Shown: positions 11,111-21,000 of the stretch, piece after piece | Layout of the letters: every line of letters begins with the position of its first letter | Position numbering within the stretch: position 1 is the first letter of the stretch | Assembly: GCA_028753945.1 (NCBI GenBank) | Contig: JAPNXP010000013.1 | Span: 3,906,001 to 3,970,000 of the forward strand | Length of the DNA: 64,000 nucleotides | Source: Hexactinellida sp. DTS-2022 | Taxonomy: Eukaryota; Porifera; Hexactinellida | Direction: 5' to 3' | Translations under genes and position numbers: made by a program | Notes under the pieces: model-generated | The model's database searches: none | Told to the model about the DNA's origin: nothing | The model's input: the letters and a program-made list of their open reading frames with translations, nothing else

Positions 11111-12218
11111 TTAGTGAGCGAATTTTTTTAATTTACGCTTTTCTATACCTTTAGAAATAAAAGCGGAGTTATAATTCTTGACTTTATTTGCAAGGAGACA
11201 ATTGGAAGATGTGAAAATAATTTTCTTTATGATAATAATCAGAGAGACACCACAAGATATGCAACTTGAGTCACCAATCATACTAGTGTCTTCTAAGAAT
11301 ATCAACGTAAGCTGGACAAGAGACTTTCTGAATGATCCTTGCATGATCATCGCCGTCAAGTTGTCTTTGCTCTCAATCGCAGTCAGAGTCTTCCATAAAG
11401 TTATTATAGAGTCTAGTATAACCTCGGATGGATATTTTAGACCTCCACGGTCGGTTAATCTTATAAGTGTAAGCTCAGGTTGTGAATCTTCATCAAAAAG
11501 AAAATCCTTATCAATAGTTAAAAATTCATTGCAAACATGACATGACTGAGTGTTTTTCAAATACTTATGTACTGAATATCCAGCGATAAAAGCCAATGAC
11601 TGAACTATTTGTCTACTACATTCAATGGAGTTAAATCACCTATTTCATCCATGACCAGTTGCACATCTATTTCGCTATCATTACAAGTATCACACGTTGT
11701 TGAGTATGAATCGATAAATGTTTGAAGTGAATTAAACCCAGATTCTTGTTGGGACGAAAATATCTTCAAAATGTTGGATAATTTTAGGCGGCGTTCAGTT
11801 TCAAGAATCTGAAGATATGTAATATGATAATTCGAACCTGACATCATACGATATAGGCCAAATGATGTTCTAACGGATCTGTCTGTAAAAAGGAACTCAA
11901 GAGATATTTAAATCCACAAAACTCAGTTAAATAGTTGGTAATCTCAAGCAAGACAGTACACGAATGTTTGATGCTGGTAAAAGTTTGCTTACTTAATTTT
12001 CCATTATCGCCTGGTAATGCTTGCCAAGCTTCTAACCAAGTTACAACACAAGCTAAGAAGGAAAATCGTTCGTCCTGGAATATTAAAGGTCTTGAGATAT
12101 CATCATTTAAACGTTGACCTTTAAATGGTGTGTTTATATTGAATATTTTCCCAATTTTAAGGAGGATATCAACAAACTCATGAGTATTTGTTCCTGGTTT
12201 CTGGCTGACGAAGTTCAT
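11111..12218 (-). pseudogene. C-terminal part of the THAP transposase, frameshifted
   Basis: Continues the transposase of 13977-12178 in three successive frames. 12218-11844 has 'GKLSKQTFTSIKHS' and 'LQTDPLEHH'. 11847-11605 has 'YRMMSGSNYH'. 11596-11111 has 'FIAGYSVHKYL', a CxxC pair, 'DRGGLKYPSEV', a CxxC pair (CISC) and a Lys/Arg-rich end. All are in the order expected of P-element/THAP9 transposases. Shifts fall near 12185, 11870 and 11610. Each looks like a one- or two-base slip rather than an intron, since the domains overlap or abut without a gap. Confidence 0.85.
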
Positions 12219-13977
12219 TTTGTAATTTCAAAGCTGCAATAGTCAATTCATTGATTACTTTCAGAACCAGTTTCACATTTTGGCGCTCAATGATAGAAGG
12301 AAAGCATGCTTTGATAGTTAAGTTTGGAGCTAATTTAGCTAAGGATTGTTTCTCTGAAATGTAGAGGAGGCGCACATCATTGAAAGATGCTGATAGAACT
12401 TGAACTGGATCTTCATAAGAACTTAACTGAATGTTTTGAAAGTTGGGGAAGTGAAAAGTTTTAGGAAAATCTTGCTGATTTAACCAGTTGTTTCGAACTG
12501 ATTTCAAGAGGTGTACAGAATAAAAAATAAAAAAGAGCTTTCTTTGGTGGCAAGAAGGGTGTGGTACATGAGTTTCTAACTTCTTATTTGGAGAGAATTG
12601 CTTGAATAAATTCACATTTAAGGGGTAATTACCTGTAGAAATAATTTGTACTTTCAAATCGCAAGATTCAATTTCCAAAATACAAGATCTGATTATGGGA
12701 AAGAGAAATTCAGCAGTGATGGATGCACAAGGTATTAAACGAGCTATACAGGACCATTTCTTATGTAAACTTGAAATCATGATGGTAAAAACAGTTCTTG
12801 TCGGGTTATCAGGGGATAGGTTAGGACCAAATATTTTACCACCTTTATATGAGATATCAGACTTAACGTGTATCTCATCCATCTGAATGATTACATTCTT
12901 CTCTTGAGGGCTAAAAGAAGAAGTAACCTGGCTAAGGTATGTACTAAAATAATTTTCCAGGCCGAAGGATGAGTACAACTTCTCTAGCGTATGAACATGT
13001 GGTAGAGAAATGCATTCTGAACTTTGAAGAAAACTGTAACTCGCGGGAAAAATTAAATGCGTTTTTAAAGCCAAAATCTGAGTAATAACATTATATCTTC
13101 TTCTCTTCTTAGGAATATCAGAGTTCTCTAATTGCCCAAGGATAAATTGCAATTTTGTCACTAAATCAGAATAATTAGATCCTAATTCATCATCATCAAC
13201 AAGATCAATTATTGCTTCATCAATATGTTCTTTTGCTTTAGATATATGTTGTGAATATCTCTCGTTAGGAAAAGAGTTTTGCTTAAGAGTAATCTCTGAT
13301 AATAGAGTTTCAATCTGTCGAATATCAGTGATAGAGTTATGGGAATGAGAACAAACTTGCCCATATAGATAGCCAATCACTGATAAATAGGTATTTATTT
13401 CAAGCGAAACATCTACAGAAATCTTATGATTATCCATCTTTGGTAAGAATAATCTAATACAGTTATCTTTTGAAAACCAAACTAGCCAGTCAGTTGGGAG
13501 TGTAATTAAACTTGACTTATCTCGAATTTCTTGTACACAAAGAACACGAAACTTTTCCAACACTTCATTCTCTGATTTCAGACTGAGATTAATTGCTTGG
13601 TTTAAGAAATCTTGCTCCTTGGAGTCAAAAGAAAGACGAGTGCGTTTGACCCCGGTTGATAGAGTGGAGGAGTAATAGGGGGGACAACCTGGAAGTAGAG
13701 AAGGAACAGCGCCAAGTTTCAATTTTGGTCTTCCGCGCGGTACCTCATAGAATGTGCCATCTCCTTTGGGTACTGTGTGAAACAGTTCAATATCTTCCTC
13801 CAGAAAATGCTTAGAACAAACATACACATTTTTGAGATCACAAATATCTTCACGATGGAGAGCACGTATCCAAGCCTGGCGAATCTCAGGTGGACCTTCA
13901 GGGAGTTTAAATACTGGAACACGTTCTTCAGGGGTATAATAATTACCCTTACATCCGGGAGCAGAACAGTTAGGCAT
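12178..13977 (-). CDS. THAP-domain P-element-like transposase, main frame
   Basis: 599 codons from the ATG at 13977. Residues 1-90 form a THAP zinc finger: C4-x4-C9, the FKLP segment, a Trp in 'QAWIRAL', and the C-x2-H pair of 'VCSKHF'. THAP domains bind the transposon ends in this superfamily. A helical middle part follows, then an RNase H-like core beginning at D367 (MDEIHVK), with 'HLLKSVRNNWL' later, as in P-element and THAP9 transposases. The frame then stops, while the family's conserved C-terminus continues in other frames (11111-12218), so the protein is truncated and is probably inactive unless the shifts are sequencing errors. It could instead be a DNA-binding THAP protein surviving after loss of catalysis. 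Confidence 0.9.
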   Translation of the reverse strand: MPNCSAPGCKGNYYTPEERVPVFKLPEGPPEIRQAWIRALHREDICDLKNVYVCSKHFLEEDIELFHTVPKGDGTFYEVPRGRPKLKLGAVPSLLPGCPPYYSSTLSTGVKRTRLSFDSKEQDFLNQAINLSLKSENEVLEKFRVLCVQEIRDKSSLITLPTDWLVWFSKDNCIRLFLPKMDNHKISVDVSLEINTYLSVIGYLYGQVCSHSHNSITDIRQIETLLSEITLKQNSFPNERYSQHISKAKEHIDEAIIDLVDDDELGSNYSDLVTKLQFILGQLENSDIPKKRRRYNVITQILALKTHLIFPASYSFLQSSECISLPHVHTLEKLYSSFGLENYFSTYLSQVTSSFSPQEKNVIIQMDEIHVKSDISYKGGKIFGPNLSPDNPTRTVFTIMISSLHKKWSCIARLIPCASITAEFLFPIIRSCILEIESCDLKVQIISTGNYPLNVNLFKQFSPNKKLETHVPHPSCHQRKLFFIFYSVHLLKSVRNNWLNQQDFPKTFHFPNFQNIQLSSYEDPVQVLSASFNDVRLLYISEKQSLAKLAPNLTIKACFPSIIERQNVKLVLKVINELTIAALKLQNELRQPETRNKYS

Positions 13978-14280
13978 TGAAAAACTAGTTCTAATTATAA
14001 ATGTTGGGGAAAATGTTAATTAAATAAGACATTGTTTACTCTGGCCTAAACAGAGCAAACAAAGGGGGTGAATAAGGAATTGACAACCCACAAAGGTTGG
14101 GAAAGACAGGGAAGCCTGGTTGAATACTTAATCGGGTGATTACTGGGAAAAATATATACAAACGTATTTGAAAGTTGATGAAAGTATTTTGTAATATATA
14201 ATACTTGTATAAAACTAATATTTCAATTTATGGGTTGATAATAATATCGTACACTGCTTTATCCCAGATTTTCGAGGTTG

Positions 14281-14307
14281 ATGGTAGGCCTTATGTAGAG
14301 TAGGCTA
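14281..14307. repeat. Terminal inverted repeat, P-element-like transposon, right
   Basis: 27 bp, identical in inverse to 10896-10922; about 300 bp upstream of the transposase ATG. Confidence 0.9.
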
Positions 14308-14439
14308 TACGGCTATGCTTCTGCTAATAAAAGATATTGATGAAGCAGCGAATTAATAATAATTAAACAATTCACTATGCAGTAAATAGGTTAGTAAATA
14401 ACATATATTAATTAATTAATTAGTTGAAATACTTGGGTC

Positions 14440-14757
14440 CAGGGGTTTATCTAGGATTTACGTGGCTGGCACTTTATTAAAGAGGTATAAATTTTATGGC
14501 ACCCTAAAGGTATTAGCCATAACACACAATCAGTATAATTCAATGATTCGGCACTATTTTAAGGAAGTAAATTACTACGGTGCACAAACATTGGTTTGTC
14601 CAAGCATTTCTGGACGAGAAAATGTGGCCATACACTCGGCACCTAATTAAGTGCCAACCCAGCACATAAATCGAATCGCAATTCACGCACTTTTTCACGA
14701 CAACTGATGCCTGGCCGGCACCTAAAAGTGCCGGTCAGGCACCTAGATAAACCCCTG
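14440..14757. mobile_element. hAT-type MITE, 318 bp
   Basis: The ends CAGGGGTTTATCTAGG and CCTAGATAAACCCCTG are near-perfect inverted repeats. The target duplication CTTGGGTC lies at 14432-14439 and 14758-14765. The R copy near 48890 carries the site once. Confidence 0.94.
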
Positions 14758-14892
14758 CTTGGGTCCCATATAGCAGCATACTGAATTGAGTACGTATAAT
14801 TTACAAGTCACAGGTTTAACTTATTTAATATGAGTTATATTTGTGGAGAGTAAGGCCGCGAAGCGGCCGTTAAATAATTGTGTTGCGTAGTG

Positions 14893-15166
14893 CAGCGTTT
14901 CTCAAACATATTTAAGCTCCGCCCCCCTCTATCAAATTTAGAAATGTCACGCCCCCCTTCCAAATATTCACACTTCAACTAATGTTATATAGCAAAGTTC
15001 TACACCTCTACTGTTATAACACAAATATTTATGTGTGTAGTGTGTATATATATAAGTGATAACAAGGGCTTATGAATCTACTATATAAATCACCATTGAT
15101 TAAGTTGCCCACAAAATTACTAGTGTGTTCGCCAGAGTTTCGCGCCCCCCAGTTTGAGAACCACTG
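14893..15166. mobile_element. hAT-type MITE, 274 bp
   Basis: The ends CAGCGTTTCTCAAAC and GTTTGAGAACCACTG match the common hAT terminus CAGTGGTTCTCAAAC. The target duplication GCGTAGTG lies at 14885-14892 and 15167-15174; the R copy near 48770 has it once. C-rich stretches flank both ends internally. Confidence 0.94.
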
Positions 15167-15436
15167 GCGTAGTGTCTAACACGAGCGAACAAAAGTCGCA
15201 AAGCGACTTTTGTGAGAGTGATCCGTCGCGAAGCGACCGAGACCGAAGGGCTCGTGATTACAAATAGAAATAGGAATTTGCGGAGTATTTACGTTACTAT
15301 ATTTTGAATCATTAATTAACACTGTAAAATGTTTAAAGTGTGTCTTATGAAACACATATTCACTTACAAACAACTAACATAATAATAATAACAGTCATTA
15401 TCAAAGCATAGTAGGTATGTAAAGTGATCTTTATAC

Positions 15437-15850
15437 AGGTTTAGGTCTTATTCAACTGAAAAATATTTTAGGCCTTATTCCTACTTAACAAGTTTTAGGT
15501 CTTATTCCTACAAAATATGTTTTACGTCTTATTCCAACTTCAAAATATTTTAGGCCTTATTCCTACTTACCAAGTTTTAGGTCTTATTCCAACAAAATAT
15601 GTTTTAGGTCTTATTCCAACTTCAAAATATTTTAGGCCTTATTCCTACTTACCAGTTTTAGGTCTTATTCCAACAAAATATGTTTTAGGTCTTATTCAAC
15701 TGAAAAATATTTTAGGCCTTATTCCTACTTAACAAGTTTTAGGTCTTATTCCAACAAAATATGTTTTAGGTCTTATTCCAACTTCAAAATATTTTAGGCC
15801 TTATACCTACTTACCAAGTTTTAGGTCTTATTCCAACAATAAATTAGGTC
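15437..15850. repeat. Tandem array built on GGTCTTATTCC
   Basis: Units of about 27-28 bp (TTTTAGGTCTTATTCCAAC with variants AAAATATG, TTCAAAATA and TACTTACCAAG) arranged in a higher-order unit of about 80 bp. A frame reading LGLIPT repeats passes through it by chance and is not taken as a gene. Confidence 0.88.
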
Positions 15851-15989
15851 TTAATCCGGCGACTCCTCTATCACCAATGGTCTAGTCAGGCCAGCCAGCC
15901 GGCCGGAAGTCCGACAGAGGTAAATTCAATACTGTGCACTTATAATATAAAACTATAGTAGGACCCTACTATAGCGTTTTTACTAGAAG

Positions 15990-16185
15990 CACACTAAAAA
16001 ATCGTGACCCCAGGTGAACATCTGTAACCCTGAGACACTTCTCCTTTAAATTAGGACACTTTGTTAATAAAACTCTGTTCTGTGGATAGGTTTCGGACTA
16101 ATAATAATAATAATAACGAAGCAAGGCGGTCATTTCAATACTGTGCCACTTTACTATAGTATAGTCGGCATATTAAATACAGTCT
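15990..16185 (+). repeat. Module fragment with one palindrome cassette
   Basis: Contains the module end 'ATCGTGACCCCAGGTG', CTCTGTTCTGTGGA, a (TAA)n run and a worn CTATAGTATAG cassette, but no 115-bp hairpin. Confidence 0.75.
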
Positions 16186-16213
16186 AGAGCCTTTAGGAAT
16201 AAGTATGTTACTA

Positions 16214-16680
16214 CAGTAAAACCGTCATAAAGTGAACACCCTGTGCCCAGCCAAAATGTTCACATTTGAGATGTGTTCACTCTCCATGATGTATCATAAA
16301 ATATCCTGTCCAGATTCAACCTCCAATAGTAACTTATCACATATTGTCTAATGAAGCCACATCATGAATTATCTGTGCATTTACAACAAGTATGAAAACA
16401 TAGCTGACAGTTAGCCACCAGAAAGTCCATCTCAAGCAGATCAAATAACAACTCCACTCCAACATGGCAAAATCCTCCAAAAGTTATAGAGGTCGTCATA
16501 TCCATACAATTTGGACAATTGGGACCAGAATAGGTGTCACATTTCACTTTTCAGAGGTGTTCATCAGTAGGAGGGTAAACACTGTGTAAAACAATGGGGA
16601 AAATTGGGACCGAGAAAAAGTGTTAATATTTTGGAGTTATTCATTCATTGAAGGTGTTCACTTTTGGAGGTTTTTTACTG
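16214..16680. mobile_element. pogo/Tigger-like MITE, 467 bp
   Basis: Ends CAGTAAAACC and GGTTTTTTACTG with further inverted matches (GTGAACACC / GGTGTTCAC), flanked by TA (16212-16213 and 16681-16682). No transposase frame. Confidence 0.85.
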
Positions 16681-16753
16681 TAGTTATACAACTTTTACTA
16701 GTTACTCACTTCTATTTGATAATATTTTTATAAGGATGAACTACATACACAGA

Positions 16754-16932
16754 CATAGGCGCCAAGTTTGGGATTTTTTGGGGGGGACGACTCCTGGGCC
16801 TGTCGGTGGATGTATATTTTATATTAAAGTAGTCCTTTTGATCGACCAAGGGATGATAGAGTCTGAAGAAACAAATCTGGAAATATTTAGTAACCCCCCC
16901 CCCCCCATCTTTGATTATATTTTTCCAAAAAC
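16754..16932. repeat. Dispersed repeat starting CATAGGCGCCAAGTTTGGG, copy 1
   Basis: Resembles 27923-28193, which has extra sequence between the G-rich and C-rich tracts. The long G and C runs are slippage-prone. The start looks like a hAT end, but no matching opposite end was found. Confidence 0.7.
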
Positions 16933-17488
16933 ACAGGGTAACTTTTTAGAATTGTGGTAAACTCTTTTGCAAGCATAAAACAGTAGAAGTTGTCAATGAA
17001 ATGTATTTTGGATGTACCATTCCTAGCAGCAAATTGTCAATATGGTAACTCATCAAATAATTCAAATTGGCACATTTTAACTTGAGATAGCAGGTGAAAC
17101 TTGGGTCCATCTCTTATTTGGATGAAGAGTTCGTAAATATAGTATTGTTAAGAAACATGCAAAATTAATGCTCCTAAATTACCTAACACAAGGCAAATAA
17201 AATTAAATCTGAGTAGAATATCCATTACAATAAAAAACAGATGAATAAGTAACTTGATAATTACAAATAATAAAACTCATATAATTTAATACTATGTATA
17301 AATATAATTTACTTAAAATATGAAAAACGAAGTGATTCATATTGTAGTAAATATTATTCTTTTTCCGGTAGAAAAACAACGCTACTTTGTACAAAATGTG
17401 TAGTTGGTATTATTTACAAAACCTTCCTAGGCTTCAAATAGAGTCAAAGTTAAAAAAGAAATCTATTTTTGAGCTTCGAACAAGGAAT
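16933..17488. other. 3' flank of the DAPK-like gene
   Basis: AT-rich; probably 3' untranslated and intergenic sequence. No clear AATAAA signal on the minus strand was seen within the first 150 bases after the stop. No other gene recognised. Confidence 0.4.
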
Positions 17489-18028
17489 TTAGCATATATA
17501 TGATGTCACTTCGACACCGGTGATGTTAACGATAACTGAGCTTTCTGCATTCATCACTAGATTACTGCTCTCTATGGTGTGCCGCACCACGTCCTCTCTG
17601 CCCAGCTTACGCAGCGTGTCTACTAACACAATGAGGGTGCTGCTGGCCTGCGTCTCCCATTTTTTCAGGATATAGTCCGTTGGACTCATAAAATTCTCAA
17701 TCATTTCCACATTCGGAATTTCGTCTGCTAGCCCCAGCAAGAGGGTCAGTAGGCACCAGTCTCTCCCGAATGGATCTTGATTGTCCAGAAGTCTGCACAG
17801 GTGCCACCGGGCCCGTCGAGTGAGATGGCGGATGTGCAGGAGAGGCGCACTGTGCGCTAGACTCGATAGATCCTCGGATCCGCAACAGATCAGGTCTACC
17901 AGTCTCTCCACTTCACCACTAACTCTATTCACAAGATCTGAGTGATTCCTCTGAGACTCGAATATCTCTACTGGCTCGTACCAGTGCGGGTAGCGCTTGT
18001 GCTGTTCCAGATCACGCGCGCTTAGAAC
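17489..18028 (-). CDS. DAPK1-like: DAPK-like gene, exon 8 (death domain, stop)
   Basis: 540 nt including stop; acceptor ATTGTAG|GT. Begins 'VLSARDLEQHKRYPHWYEP', then a linker and the six-helix death domain with 'DPFGRDWCLLTLLLGL' (W999), 'LKKWET' (W1032) and 'LRKLGREDVV'. A 25-residue tail follows. Confidence 0.94.
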   Translation of the reverse strand, partial: VLSARDLEQHKRYPHWYEPVEIFESQRNHSDLVNRVSGEVERLVDLICCGSEDLSSLAHSAPLLHIRHLTRRARWHLCRLLDNQDPFGRDWCLLTLLLGLADEIPNVEMIENFMSPTDYILKKWETQASSTLIVLVDTLRKLGREDVVRHTIESSNLVMNAESSVIVNITGVEVTSYIC

Positions 18029-21000
18029 CTACAATACCGTAATAAAATTGTATAATCAGTGGAAGCCACTGCCACTTATCATTAGAAATCCAAATTACAA
18101 CTGTGCCGACGGCATTTTTTATGGAGGCATTATATATTGGTGGTTTAATGATAGTGCCTCATGAGAAAATACTGCTGCATAGATGTAATTTTTAGATTTC
18201 TCCCGTCAAATCATCATAATTGTAAAGGTGTTAAACCATTTGTTCGGAAGGTAATGGTCATTTCTAGGATTGCAAGTTTCCTAACCCATTGCATTACCGA
18301 ATTATTTGACTTTCTGTAATAAAATAGTAAGTGATGAGTCTATATATTTCTGAACAGATTCGGTTATCTCCAAACACTGGCCAATTCTTTGGATAATAAA
18401 ATCTAAAATTGTAAAAACATATTTTATGACGATGTCATCATCACTTCAATCTGTCAAGAGTCAAGACCCATATGTAAAGGTGTTGCTTGCCTTAAGGAAC
18501 AATTACCTCAAAACATTAAGCACCCTTAAATTGGCCTTAATGTTCCCTTTATTAGTTTACTTGACATTCAATATACTATTTCTCCTGTCAATATTATGAT
18601 CATATGAACTAAAATACTTTCATGTGAACTAAAATAATACTTGTGCAGCAATGAAATCGGACTATTTATGCGTTACTTTAATTTTTCGTAATTCTTTTAT
18701 TTATTTTATTAATAACTTAGATTGTAAATAACGCAAAAACGATCTAGATCTGATGGGTGATTGTTTCAATTTAAGGATCGAGATCGAGATAGGCGATCAT
18801 TTTTTGTGATCGATTAAAGCTCTATAATTAACCAAGGCAGTGATTTAAATACTGGCTCACTACATAGTATGCTACGGCATAGTAAATACTTACAAAATGT
18901 AATTTCAATACTGGGCGGCTATACTAAAGTATAGTAGGCAGGCCTTCATCTGGGTGCTTCTAAGGGAAAATGCTAGAAGGGTACGTGAAATTGGAATTAA
19001 TTTGGGTGCGCAGTGCGCACCCAGAGTATTGTAAATACTAATTTTGGTCTTTAGTGGGTAAATTTGGGTGAACGATTGTAAATCAACATCCCCTAGGGTG
19101 TGCGGATCCAGAGGCGTGCTGGGTCCAAGGAGCCCAGACGGGATTATCTTCCAAAAGGGCCCGAAATTTTTTCGTGGGCCAGTAGGGCCCACGGTAAGCA
19201 ACTTTCCGGGTGATCCGGGCGGGTAGCCCGGGCGGAATTCCCGCCTGCCATGTATGGCCAGCACGCCCCTGTGCGGATCTCTTAGGGATAGATGAAGGCC
19301 TGATAGTCGGCACAGTAAAATGTCAGTATTTTTATTAAACATTATTCTAGGGTCATGACGAGTTATCTAACATATAATTCTTCAATGGTAAATCGATATA
19401 ATCAATTAAGTAATCCCGAGCTGGCCGATTAAGCTGCCTACACTTGATTTCGTCACACTATATCTCAATGGTATTTAAAAGAACTTACTTGTGTCAGTAT
19501 CTCTGTCCCCGGGCATATATCCTGAAGTGCGTGGGATATAACTTCATAGAACTGTCGTATCAATGCCATGCACTCATTCCTTGTGTGGTCCGCACCTCTT
19601 ACACAAATGTGAATAGCTCTCTCGAAATCTGTCAGCTCTGTCTTCACCTGCACTTCTCCTCTGCAGCAGATGAGTCCCTCACTCCATATGGTTAGTTCCT
19701 GATCCTCGAAATCCTCCTTGAAGGTGCGTCTCAGCCGTATCTGCAGTCGCTGGAACAGACCGGGGGGGAACACGTCCGCCTCTGTCCTGCATTGGAGGCG
19801 AAGACCGGTATAGCATGTGTAGGTAGGCTCAGGTGCCCAGATACCTGAAAGAGAAGTAATAGTAATCACATATTTCGATGTTTACATAAACCTTGACAAG
19901 TTGATACACAAAACTACAGCTGTGCCTAAAGCATGTTCGTTACGTTCATAGAAACAAACTTCAAATTTATAAATTGATCGGTATGCCGGTATGCCACGTA
20001 CTACCTCTACAAATCGGTCATAACATCATGAGGTGATGATGACATCTCCAAAAAAGTGTTTTTAGTGAATTCGATATTTCGAGTGAGTTTGTTAGCGTTG
20101 TGTGAACACCCAACGTGCACAGAAAAAATGCAGGCTCATCGCGCATTCTATTCCACTGAAACAAGAATATATTTGAAACGAAGTGGGCAAAAAGGAAACT
20201 TTCAACAAACTAAGGGACGTTTCCTTCCGAAACACCTATCTAAAATGGTTTAACACCTTTATAGAGAGATGTGAGGAAAAAGTCTGAAATTACATCTGTG
20301 CCGACAGCATGTTCTTTTGGAGGCACTATCAATCCACCAACCACCAAAATATAGTGCCACCAATGGAGGATTTTCTCCGTATACGATGCCCTGGTCAGAA
20401 CCCTATAGTTGATATAGTTGACTGACTATACATAGCGAGAAATTGTCCAGCCAAAGTAAATCATGAATGATATGCTGTAAATTCTTATGCCCCCTTTGGC
20501 TGTACACGACCGTATGGAACATAGATATGAACTTTAGTAGTTACTCAACTACTATCGACCAGTGAAATTGGAGGATGCCATAATTTGGGGATACAAGTAA
20601 ATCCGGTAAGAATATATATTTAAATCCCCCTGATTTCATTGTAGCTAATTATATTAGGTTACCTTCAAGGGTTTTCCCCCCTAGGGCTGTGGGATTTCTG
20701 AACCACAGATCCTAACTGGGTTAGCGGTAAGAGAAGGGAGTTTTTTTTAATTAAGAATTTTTAACGAAAAAATCTTGAACTAATTGTAAATTTTAGCACT
20801 TAGAATTGAGCTAATAATTAACATAAAATGTTTAGTTAATAAGACCCCAAGTATGGAACCAAAGTTTAATTTAATTATACAAAGAGACTTCACTAATCTG
20901 TAAACGAATACTAACTAATGGCTTTATCTGGACTACATATTAAAACACTTCTTTCCCAGATGACATTTTGTGTTACGTTCGGAAAGTGCGGAACGATTTT

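Larger units (their letters stand above)
10896..14307 (-). mobile_element. P-element-like transposon with THAP transposase, 3.4 kb
   Basis: A perfect 27-bp inverted repeat (10896-10922 and 14281-14307, starting TAGCCTACTCTACATAAGGC) encloses a minus-strand THAP-domain transposase. Comparison with the uninterrupted R copy shows R-type sequence stopping near 10880 and resuming near 14364, so the insertion may extend a few tens of bases beyond the inverted repeats. I could not fix an 8-bp duplication. The intact long frame and perfect inverted repeats suggest a fairly recent arrival. Confidence 0.88.
9688..15262. repeat. Repeat R, copy 1, split by nested insertions
   Basis: Pieces 9688-9714, 10330-10516, 10671-about 10880, about 14364-14439, 14758-14892 and 15167-15262 together match, inverted, the uninterrupted copy at 48686-49385. 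The R end is GC-rich with TCGCGAAGCGACCGAGACCG palindromes. The intervening DNA is four MITEs and a P-element-like transposon, each described separately. R itself has no recognised coding sequence. Confidence 0.88.

Noticed and set aside
11111-12218. Short introns explaining the breaks in the THAP transposase C-terminus
   Set aside because: Similarity continues across each break with an overlap or a one- to two-base slip, leaving no room for an intron.
15517-15732. Open frame with repeated LGLIPT motifs
   Set aside because: It is produced by the GGTCTTATTCC tandem array; no start context, homology or conserved domain supports a protein.
16754-16932. Complete hAT MITE starting CATAGGCGCC
   Set aside because: The start resembles a hAT end, but no inverted partner or 8-bp duplication was found in either copy.
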